From an uncultured bacterium (lineage in GTDB: Bacteria > Bacillota > Clostridia > TANB77 > CAG-508), in NCBI GenBank assembly GCA_905214245.1, contig CAJMLO010000001.1, positions 62,001 to 126,000 of the forward strand: a DNA stretch of 64,000 bases, read 5' to 3'. The translations under genes were made by a program, and so were the position numbers. The notes below the pieces were generated by a model. The model did not search any database and was not told the origin of the DNA. It worked only from the letters and a program-made list of their open reading frames with translations. Shown here in pieces: positions 29,822 to 37,067 of the stretch (the stretch's first letter is position 1; each line of letters opens with the position of its first letter).

Positions 29822-29842
29822 ACCTATATTTTTTATATAGGT
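29822..29842 (-). promoter_or_regulatory. hairpin in the rpsF leader
   Basis: ACCTATA and TATAGGT separated by seven T/A bases, about 30 bases before the rpsF start. It could be part of a ribosomal-protein leader; this is not shown. Confidence 0.35.
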
Positions 29843-29863
29843 AAGGAAACTATTTTTATCTAA

Positions 29864-29897
29864 AAAATAGTAACGCTATTTCTAACGTTACTATTTT
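29864..29897 (-). terminator. terminator of the 29959-30483 gene
   Basis: 12-bp stem AAAATAGTAACG (29864-29875) with CGTTACTATTTT (29886-29897), followed on the minus strand by a T run. Confidence 0.88.
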
Positions 29898-29958
29898 ACC
29901 ACGTTTTTCCTTCATTTGCAAGGAAAATAGAAAAATTTTGTGTTACACATATTTATTT

Positions 29959-30483
29959 TTATTCATCTATTGTAAATGATTCAATTACAACATCTGAAAT
30001 ATTTGCATTTATATAATAATTTCCATTCCATTGCGCTGTTGGACTTATTATTGAGCCTCCATCATTTACTATGGTTCTGACACCATCTTTATTTTTTATA
30101 GTTGTTTTCCCTGTTTTATATCCATACCCAGTATTTCCATTCCATCCCAAATAAATTTTATATGATATTACCAATGTCCAATTTTTTTCCAAGTTTAACT
30201 TACCATTAATTAAATTTCCATTACTATATGCTACTTTTCCATTTACAATATCAGCTTCAGTTGCATTTGTTTTACTAAGCAGGCTCTTTAATGCATTTAA
30301 TTCTTCTGTGTTATTTTTGTTAGCATATAACTCATCTAATGCTTGTGCAACACTTTTATCATTTGTATATTTTACTTCATTTGCAAAATATTTATATGCA
30401 GCAAACACGCTTATTCCACTCGTCATTACAATAATAATTATTAAACTTATTATTTTTTTGATATTTCTATTTATAAATTTCAT
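29959..30483 (-). CDS. secreted or pilus-associated protein of unknown function
   Basis: I do not recognise a named family. The 174 residues begin with a basic N-terminus, one hydrophobic segment (11-29), and then an exported region. It contains the phrase KSVAQALDELYAN followed by a coil, and a C-terminal domain with GWNGNTGYGYKTGKT and WNGNYYIN. The upstream gene ends in a matching phrase (VKQALDYLFNN), so the two proteins share a helical element and probably act together. The gap between them is 22 bases. It may be a non-cleaved surface protein or a pilin-like subunit. Confidence 0.65.
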   Translation of the reverse strand: MKFINRNIKKIISLIIIIVMTSGISVFAAYKYFANEVKYTNDKSVAQALDELYANKNNTEELNALKSLLSKTNATEADIVNGKVAYSNGNLINGKLNLEKNWTLVISYKIYLGWNGNTGYGYKTGKTTIKNKDGVRTIVNDGGSIISPTAQWNGNYYINANISDVVIESFTIDE

Positions 30484-30505
30484 TTTGTTCTCCCTTTCTT
30501 TTGTT

Positions 30506-31027
30506 CTAGTTATTAAATAAATAATCTAAAGCTTGCTTTACATTATCTACTTTCCAAGTATTATCTTGTGGTGTATATGATATCTCCTCTGCAGTTATTA
30601 TTTCTGCAACTTGTCCTTTCCCTCTATATTCTGTTGTATTTTCTGTTATATAAAATACATATCCATCTCTTGTAGTTAATTTTATTTTTTCTATCCCACT
30701 ATCTACCACTTGCTCAACAATATTTACCCAATATTTTTGACTGTCACTTTCAAATTCATTTTTTAAATTTTCCAGTGTAATTTCCATACTTTTATATTTA
30801 AACTTTGCCTCTATTTTTATCATTTCTATTTGTTCTTTATATTGAGATATAACAGTCAATTCTTTAGCTCGTTTTCCTCTTTCAATTATTCCATTTTTTC
30901 CAATTAATACATTTATAGTAATACTTGCCAAAATAATTAAAACAACAATTGTTATAACAAGTGCAATTAATGTAATACCATTATTATTTTCTTTCATTAG
31001 TTTATTATATAGATCTGTTTTAAACAT
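30506..31027 (-). CDS. type IV prepilin-like protein
   Basis: The ATG at 31027 is preferred because AAGGAG lies upstream; ATG 30997 is an alternative. The N-terminus has the clostridial prepilin cleavage motif NNG-ITLIALVITIVVLII, very close to the major pilin at 54128 (QKG-ITLVALVVTIVVLII). A helical stalk and a C-terminal domain of about 110 residues follow, ending VKQALDYLFNN. It should be processed by the PilD encoded at 53175. It lies far from the pilus operon, directly after spoIVFB. Confidence 0.75.
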   Translation of the reverse strand: MFKTDLYNKLMKENNNGITLIALVITIVVLIILASITINVLIGKNGIIERGKRAKELTVISQYKEQIEMIKIEAKFKYKSMEITLENLKNEFESDSQKYWVNIVEQVVDSGIEKIKLTTRDGYVFYITENTTEYRGKGQVAEIITAEEISYTPQDNTWKVDNVKQALDYLFNN

Positions 31028-31109
31028 TCTATTTATATTCTCCTTTGTACTTCTTTGCGTGTTTACTATATCAATATATTTCATGAAATGCAACATATTT
31101 TCATAACTT

Positions 31110-31763
31110 TTAATTCCCATATATCATCATTTTTCTTTTGTATCTACTTCTTTCGATAAAAACTAACGCCCACAAATATATAAGTATAATTACTACAGCA
31201 AAATTTCTCAAATACAATATTGCTATACTTGAAATTGCTGTCAAAACAATTATTGTAATTTTTGATATTTTATATGTATATATGTAAGATTTTTTCAATC
31301 CTTTAAATATGTATAAAAATTCCTTTAAAATTCTTCCTCCGTCAAGTGGATATATCGGTATCAAATTGAATATTCCTATTAAAAAATTTGCATAAATCAT
31401 ATTTATTCCGATACTTGATATCACAAACTTTGGATTTATTATTGATATAATCTGCATTATTGCAATTATTAAAAAATTTGTTATAGGCCCTGCCATCGCT
31501 ATAATTGCTCTTTTTAAAGAAAGACTACTTCCTTTTAAAATTCTTTTATTGTATTCTTCAATTTTGGGCTTAAATTCTACTCTAACTCCTGCTATATTTA
31601 TTTGAATTTCTTTTGGCTTAAATCCAAGAAAAATTCCAGCAATTAAATGTCCTATTTCATGAATGACTGCAAAAAGTAAAAGTATTAAATATATCTCAAT
31701 TTGAGATGTTAGGCAAAAAAGTATTATAAAAAAGGCAATCATTAAATCTATCTTTATACTCAT
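31110..31763 (-). CDS. spoIVFB: SpoIVFB-like intramembrane metalloprotease (M50)
   Basis: The 217-residue site-2 protease has about six membrane segments, the zinc motif HEIGH at 35-39 and the third ligand in NLIPIYPLDGGR. SpoIVFB cleaves pro-sigma-K in the mother cell. It follows the spoIVFA-like gene, and BofA, the third member of the complex, is encoded at 42910. The ribosome site is weak. No sigK is visible in this window. Confidence 0.88.
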   Translation of the reverse strand: MSIKIDLMIAFFIILFCLTSQIEIYLILLLFAVIHEIGHLIAGIFLGFKPKEIQINIAGVRVEFKPKIEEYNKRILKGSSLSLKRAIIAMAGPITNFLIIAIMQIISIINPKFVISSIGINMIYANFLIGIFNLIPIYPLDGGRILKEFLYIFKGLKKSYIYTYKISKITIIVLTAISSIAILYLRNFAVVIILIYLWALVFIERSRYKRKMMIYGN

Positions 31764-31803
31764 ATTTTACTAAAGAGGTTTGTACCCCTTTTCTCCCTTC
31801 GTT

Positions 31804-32744
31804 TTAAAATTTTAATATATACTCTGGGTTAACCGTTCTTTTATCTCTCCATATTTCAAAATGCAAGTGCGGTCCAGTCGAATTTCCAGTTGAACCTACT
31901 TCGGCTATTTTTTGCCCTTGCTTGATTTTTGCTCCATTTTTTACGACAATTTTGCTACAATGAGCATACCTTGTCATTATGTCCCCATTTGTAATTTCCA
32001 CATGTTTTCCGATAATCTCCAACTAATGAAACAGTTGTTACAGTACCTGCCATAGAAGCATATATAGCAGTTCCATTATTTGCCCCTATATCTATTCCAT
32101 AATGATATGAAGATACTATATCTGTTTTTTCTCTTGAACCGTATTTAGATGTTATACTTCCCTTTAGTGGTATTTTAAAACTTGCTTTCTTTTTTATATA
32201 TTCTGCATCAAGTTCCATTTGGCTTTTCTTTGATTTGTCATCTGTTTTTTCTTCTATTACTTCATTTTCTCCCGCACCACCAATTCCACCATTTACTTCA
32301 TTTAAAATAGTATTTTCTGTTTGAGTATTTTCTACTATATTCTCTTTATTTGCTTGCTCATTATTTATCCCATTTTCTCCTTCTTGTCCGTTTTTTCGTA
32401 TAACCTCCAGAAGCTTGAATTTATCTTTGTTATTTTCCACAAATGTACTTACTTGCTCATATACATTTTGAAAATTGATATCATATGAGAGTAACTCTTT
32501 AGTTTTACTTATTACGTCATCTGAAAATATATAATTTGTATTTTTTATTAAGTAAAATATAATATAAATTACTGAACAAATTGCAAGTTGCATTGCCATT
32601 TTTTTTAGCAAAGATAACCTTACTTTTGTATTATTTACACTACTGCTTGCAACTCTTACACCGCCTGCTTCCATTCATTCTTCTTCTTTGATAAATTTCT
32701 TCTGCTCTTCTTAATCTTTCTTCTTGACTTATACTTCTTTCCAA
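31804..32744 (-). CDS. spoIVFA: SpoIVFA-like membrane M23 peptidase, requires two +1 shifts at CGGT (32663-32660) and CGGA (32011-32008)
   Basis: TTG at 32744 lies eight bases after GAGGTG and opens [22 protein letters not shown]. The zero frame is lost at CGGT; a one-base skip joins it to [10 protein letters not shown], a membrane segment (about residues 50-72), a Glu/Asn-rich linker and the M23 domain. The frame is lost again at CGGA within [12 protein letters not shown]; a second skip continues to the HLHFEI motif and the end. Total about 312 residues. Catalytic residues HYGID and HLH are intact, unlike B. subtilis SpoIVFA, which is degenerate. It probably anchors or regulates SpoIVFB, encoded next. 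See findings for the CGGN sites. Confidence 0.8.
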
Positions 32745-32816
32745 AATAAAAACACCTCTTCCTTAGTTGTTTTTACATTTATATGTAAGAAGAAATGTTT
32801 TTATTCTCATATTTAA

Positions 32817-33155
32817 TTATATTAAGCCAATTATAACTGTGCATGTCATTCCTATTAACAGCAAACCATTTAGTATCAAAGATATTTTATATCTTTTCTC
32901 CAATTTTTTCATATTATTTTTCCATTTAGGAGATTTCATTTCAAGTTTTGTAATATAGTTATTTATTACATTTTCCGCTTCTTTTACTATATAATTATCA
33001 TCTTTTTCTCTAGCTTCAATTGTCTTTGCTTTTTCATCTATATATTGATATTTTTTTGCTTTTTTATTTTGTTTTAATACAACTATTGCTTCTTCTACTA
33101 AATTTGATGGTAAATTTTTAAGTACAATCATATTTTGCAAATAGTTATTTTTCAT
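32817..33155 (-). CDS. uncharacterised C-terminally anchored small protein
   Basis: I do not recognise the family. ATG 33155 is chosen because TTGGAGGTG lies just upstream, giving 112 residues. The cytoplasmic part is helical and Lys/Glu-rich, and the last 20 residues (ISLILNGLLLIGMTCTVIIGLI region) form one membrane segment. It lies between yyaC and the spoIVFA-like gene, so a sporulation role is possible but only by context. A long palindrome sits between it and yyaC. Confidence 0.65.
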   Translation of the reverse strand: MKNNYLQNMIVLKNLPSNLVEEAIVVLKQNKKAKKYQYIDEKAKTIEAREKDDNYIVKEAENVINNYITKLEMKSPKWKNNMKKLEKRYKISLILNGLLLIGMTCTVIIGLI

Positions 33156-33166
33156 TTTGCACCTCC

Positions 33167-33223
33167 AAAATCTATTTAACATACTAGAAAATGAGAAATT
33201 TTCTAGTATATTAAGTAGATTTT
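33167..33223. repeat. 57-bp imperfect palindrome
   Basis: Outer arms AAAATCTATTTAA (33167-33179) and TTAAGTAGATTTT (33211-33223) enclose inner arms TACTAGAAAAT (33182-33192) and ATTTTCTAGTA (33198-33208). The centre AAAATGAGAAATTTT resembles the palindromes at 11189 and 62574. Confidence 0.65.
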
Positions 33224-33229
33224 GACCAA

Positions 33230-33703
33230 TTATATTAGATTTATACACATTTTATATACATGATATGTTATTTCATTTGCAAGTCTTTGAACAACATTTC
33301 TTTCAATAGAATTAAGTACATTAAAATTCAAAATAGTATTTTGCAAATTTTCTCCAACTACAGCTTTAAAATTAACATTTGACCTGCAACTTTCTTGTTT
33401 TTTTAATGCACTCCCAGGATTCATATTTCCTGTGCTTACCCATACCGTTTCTACTTTTTCCCTTGGTCCAAGAGCAGAATCTATTGTTATTATAAATGGT
33501 TGATCATAATTTGCAATTATTTCAGATATAATTGCATTTAAATTTGTTGTATTTACAGTTTTTTTAATATCTCCATACACTGTTATTTTTTCAAAATCCT
33601 TAAACAGCCTTTTTAGCTTTTGTCCTGCAATTGGCCCAACTAAATCTCCTATTAACTTATCTGTTCCAACACATAAAATAACTATATCAGAAAATTCATT
33701 CAT
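33230..33703 (-). CDS. yyaC: sporulation protein YyaC (GPR-like fold)
   Basis: This 157-residue protein matches YyaC: VILCVGTDKLIGDLVGPIAGQKL, TIDSALGP and NPGSALKK are family words of this germination-protease-like fold. Function is unknown, but the family is restricted to spore formers. The start follows GAGGGATAAGC. It overlaps nothing and lies 48 bases after the nrdD stop. Confidence 0.88.
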   Translation of the reverse strand: MNEFSDIVILCVGTDKLIGDLVGPIAGQKLKRLFKDFEKITVYGDIKKTVNTTNLNAIISEIIANYDQPFIITIDSALGPREKVETVWVSTGNMNPGSALKKQESCRSNVNFKAVVGENLQNTILNFNVLNSIERNVVQRLANEITYHVYKMCINLI

Positions 33704-33751
33704 GCTTATCCCTCATTTAAGTAATATTCTATTTTATAAAAAATATGTATC

Positions 33752-35680
33752 CTAATTGTCTATCCTTGCATATGTAACATTATCATAAATAAATCTTATT
33801 ATATTTTCAATGTGAGCTATATCTTCATCTTCCTTAATCTTTATCTCAGACATCCCTCCTCCTAAAGATAGTTTTTGAAATTCATCTTCTAAAGATAATT
33901 TTTGAAATATATCTATATCGTTATTTTCTTCTAAATGATATGCGTTTGTATATTTTTCTTTATCATTTATTCCTTTTATAGTTCCAAATCTTTGTCTATC
34001 AATTTGAGCAAATTTATAGCAAACTTTTTCATCAGGTGACTCGCAAAGTACAAAACTAATATTGGTTTCATCAGACCAATTTTCAATTGCTTCATTTAAA
34101 TGTTTCATTACTTTTATTGCAAAATCATGTGCTTCATTTTGAAAATGATTTTCTCCTTTCATTATTTTTGTCATTTCATTTATACCTACATATCCAAGTG
34201 AAAGGGTAGAATAGCCATCATATAAAAGTTTATCAATTTTTTCCTCTTTTTCAAATCTAGCAATTGCTCCATATTTCCAATGAGTTGGACTTATATCCGA
34301 TAAAGTTCCAATTAAAGCAAAATGTCTACACATTAAAGCTTCCTTGCAAATTTCCAATTTTTCATCAAGCAAATTCCAAAATGTTTTTTCATCTCCATCA
34401 GATATTATTGCAATTTGTGGCAAGTTTATACTTACAACACCTTGGTTAAATCTTCCTTCAAACTTGTATTTCCCATCTTTATCTTTAAATAGACTTAAAA
34501 ATCCTTTGTTTCCTATAGGGCAAAATACATTTTTTTGATAATATTCCCTCATTTTCTTTGCTGATATATATTCAGGATATGTTCTTTTTTGACTACATTT
34601 TATTGCAAGTTTTGTAAGGTAATCGTATTTTCCCCCTTTTAAACAATTATGTTCATCTAAAACATATATTAATTTTGGATATTTAGGACTAATATACTCT
34701 CCATTTTCATTCTTTACACCTTGATATCTTTGCTTTAATACTTCTTCAATAATCATTGCATTTTCTTCTATGTATTCGTCGTCTTTTTTTAAGTTTAAAA
34801 ATAATGTAACAACAGGTGCTTGTGTATTTAATGTCATAAGCGTATTTATTTGATATTGAATAGTTTGTATTCCCTGTCTTAACTCTGTTTTAAGCATATT
34901 TTTTATTAAATCTTCTATTAAATCTTGTGACATTATTTCTTTATATTTATTTTGTAATTCTTCTTTTAATTTATTATAACTTTTTCTTAAATATTTACCT
35001 AAATGGCTTAAATCAACTGATTGCCCTCCATATTGGTTTGAAGCAATTACAGATATAATTTGTGCAGTTAATATACATGCAACTTGAAATGTTTTTGGAC
35101 TTTCCATCAAATTTCCACTCATAACTGTTCCATTATCAAGCATATCCCCAATATTAACAAGACAGCTGTTAAATATCGGTTGAACAAAATATTGTGCATC
35201 ATGAAAATATATTGTTCCTTCACTATGGGCTTTTGAAATTTTCTCTGGAAGCAATAATCTTTTTGTTAAATCCTTTGATACCTCTCCAGCTATAAAATCT
35301 CTTTGTGTTGATGCAAGTATCGTCCTTCTTCCAGATGTTTTTTCTGATAAATCTAAGTTTTGGTTTCTTATAAGGCCTAAAATTGATTCATCTGTTGTAT
35401 TTGACTTTCTGACCAATGCCCTTGTATATCTGTATACAATATATTTTTTTGCAAGTTCATATTTGTCAAGTTCCATTAGTTTTTCTTCTATAATGTCTTG
35501 TATATCTTCAACAAGCATCCTTTTTTTACCAAGTGATTCTATGTACTCTGTTATTTCTTTTATCTCATCTTTTGATGCTCTTTGCTTTATTTGAACTTCT
35601 TGATTTGCTTTTTCTATTGCAGTCATAATTTTGCTTTTATCATAATCAACTGCTCTTCCATCTCTTTTTATAACTTTCAC
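33752..35680 (-). CDS. nrdD: anaerobic ribonucleoside-triphosphate reductase, C-terminally truncated
   Basis: The GTG start at 35680 follows AGGAGG. The 642 residues contain an ATP-cone (1-90) and the class III reductase barrel (GRRTILASTQRDFIAGEVSK, IFNSCLVNIGDMLDNGT, SNQYGGQSVDLSHLGKYLRK, YSTLSLGYVGINE split). The frame ends in IIRFIYDNVTYARIDN, where homologues continue with a four-Cys zinc site and the glycyl-radical motif near RxCGYxG. No such sequence follows in any frame before yyaC, and no nrdG is nearby. Either the radical domain is encoded elsewhere or the gene is damaged. Near the end FQKLSL occurs twice. Confidence 0.85.
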   Translation of the reverse strand: MKVIKRDGRAVDYDKSKIMTAIEKANQEVQIKQRASKDEIKEITEYIESLGKKRMLVEDIQDIIEEKLMELDKYELAKKYIVYRYTRALVRKSNTTDESILGLIRNQNLDLSEKTSGRRTILASTQRDFIAGEVSKDLTKRLLLPEKISKAHSEGTIYFHDAQYFVQPIFNSCLVNIGDMLDNGTVMSGNLMESPKTFQVACILTAQIISVIASNQYGGQSVDLSHLGKYLRKSYNKLKEELQNKYKEIMSQDLIEDLIKNMLKTELRQGIQTIQYQINTLMTLNTQAPVVTLFLNLKKDDEYIEENAMIIEEVLKQRYQGVKNENGEYISPKYPKLIYVLDEHNCLKGGKYDYLTKLAIKCSQKRTYPEYISAKKMREYYQKNVFCPIGNKGFLSLFKDKDGKYKFEGRFNQGVVSINLPQIAIISDGDEKTFWNLLDEKLEICKEALMCRHFALIGTLSDISPTHWKYGAIARFEKEEKIDKLLYDGYSTLSLGYVGINEMTKIMKGENHFQNEAHDFAIKVMKHLNEAIENWSDETNISFVLCESPDEKVCYKFAQIDRQRFGTIKGINDKEKYTNAYHLEENNDIDIFQKLSLEDEFQKLSLGGGMSEIKIKEDEDIAHIENIIRFIYDNVTYARIDN

Positions 35681-35767
35681 TTTATTTTTTCCTCCTGTGT
35701 TTTTAGATAATTATATATCAGATTAATTTCTTTTTTAGTTGCATTTGCAACTATTTTTTTGTTTCTA

Positions 35768-35796
35768 TTGAAATATAAATTTTCATGATATATAAT
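35768..35796 (+). promoter_or_regulatory. promoter of the Crp/Fnr gene
   Basis: TTGAAA (35768-35773), 17-base spacer, TATAAT (35791-35796), with the ATG at 35825. Confidence 0.75.
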
Positions 35797-35824
35797 ATTT
35801 ACATAAATTTTAGGAGCAAACAAT

Positions 35825-36442
35825 ATGGAAATATCAGAACTTGTAAAAGACATTTGCGATAATTGTATAAAAATGCAAAAAAAAGCTTTTCCAAAAGGTC
35901 AGATTATTACAACATACATGGAAAAAAGAAAACAAATTTGCATACTTCTTAATGGAAAAGCTGATTTAATCAGATATGATTTAAATGGAAATAGAGATAT
36001 TATAGAACGTTTTTACGAAAATGATGTATTTGGAGAAGCTTTTTATCCTGTTAGTATTAATAATGAATTATTTGTTGAAGCAACTGATAAGTGCGAAATT
36101 TTAATATTTTCATATGATAATATTAACACAAAATGTAGAACAAACTGTAAATTTCACACAACCTTAATATCAAATTTATTTGAACTTACTTTGCAAAGAA
36201 CCATTCAACAAAATAAAAGAATAGAAATCTTATCTAAAAGAACAATTAGAGAAAAACTACTTAGCTACTTTACTCTTTTATCAGGTAAAGGTTTTAATAA
36301 AACAATTACTCTTCCTTTTTCTTTGACAAATCTTGCAGATTACTTGAGTGTAGATAGAAGTGCTATGATGCGAGAGCTAAAAACTCTATCAGATGAAGGA
36401 TTTATATCAAAAAATGGCAAAATAATAACCATACTATTCTAA
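35825..36442 (+). CDS. Crp/Fnr family regulator with possible four-Cys sensor
   Basis: The 205-residue protein has a cyclic-nucleotide-binding-type beta-roll (about 20-115), a dimer helix and a C-terminal winged helix (LADYLSVDRSAMMRELKTLSDEGF). Four Cys lie in pairs, Cys11-x2-Cys14 and Cys104-x3-Cys108, which could bind an Fe-S cluster or form redox disulfides as in FNR-like sensors. It is divergent from nrdD, so regulation of anaerobic nucleotide reduction is a reasonable guess. The start follows TAGGAGC. Confidence 0.88.
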   Translation: MEISELVKDICDNCIKMQKKAFPKGQIITTYMEKRKQICILLNGKADLIRYDLNGNRDIIERFYENDVFGEAFYPVSINNELFVEATDKCEILIFSYDNINTKCRTNCKFHTTLISNLFELTLQRTIQQNKRIEILSKRTIREKLLSYFTLLSGKGFNKTITLPFSLTNLADYLSVDRSAMMRELKTLSDEGFISKNGKIITILF

Positions 36443-36458
36443 TAGCAAGGTTATTATT
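36421..36458 (+). terminator. terminator overlapping the end of the Crp/Fnr gene
   Basis: AATAATAACC (36421-36430) pairs with GGTTATTATT (36449-36458), followed by a T run. Confidence 0.88.
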
Positions 36459-36539
36459 TTTTTGTTTACAGTAAATTAAATTTCCTTTTTCCGTACATTT
36501 TTGTAAAGTAAAAATACACCTATTACGAAGCCACTTTTC

Positions 36540-37052
36540 TTATCCCTCTAATGCTTGTTTAATATCCTCATCTTCAAGCAATGTTTGGTCAGAGAAATAT
36601 TCTTTTGCTCTTTTATCACTTTTAATTGCAGCAAGCATTATTTCTTTATCTGCTCTAAGTCTCTTACTTGCATATTTTACAATAAGTCCTTTGTTTGTAA
36701 CCGCTTCTAGTACTGTATCCTTATCGTCTCGTAAATCTGGTGATGCATAATAAAGTTCTTGGCCATTTATTCTAACTGCTATAAGCATAAGTTCTTTATC
36801 TGCTCTAAGCCTATCACTTGCATAGCACATTGTCCATCCAACTTTTTGAACTGATGCAAGTACAACTTCTTTGTCATCTTTTAGCCTTTTACTTGCAAAT
36901 TCTAAAACATTTCCATCTTGCTCAATTGCTGTCATAACAACTTCTTTATCGTCTTTTAATTCATCACTTGCAAGATCTAGCAAACTTCCTTGCTTCCTTA
37001 CTTGTTCTAACACATATTCCTTGTCATTATTTCTTTCTTTGTCAAATTCCAT
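36540..37052 (-). CDS. DUF4116 repeat protein
   Basis: The 170 residues consist of about five copies of a 23-24 residue helical repeat, each with DDKE or ADKE followed by hydrophobics and Y/FAS (for example LKDDKEVVMTAIEQDGNVLEFAS). This is the DUF4116 pattern. The role is unknown, perhaps protein binding. It starts 15 bases after the P-type ATPase stop and is probably cotranscribed with it. Confidence 0.85.
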   Translation of the reverse strand: MEFDKERNNDKEYVLEQVRKQGSLLDLASDELKDDKEVVMTAIEQDGNVLEFASKRLKDDKEVVLASVQKVGWTMCYASDRLRADKELMLIAVRINGQELYYASPDLRDDKDTVLEAVTNKGLIVKYASKRLRADKEIMLAAIKSDKRAKEYFSDQTLLEDEDIKQALEG

Positions 37053-37067
37053 AAAATCGCCCCTAAT

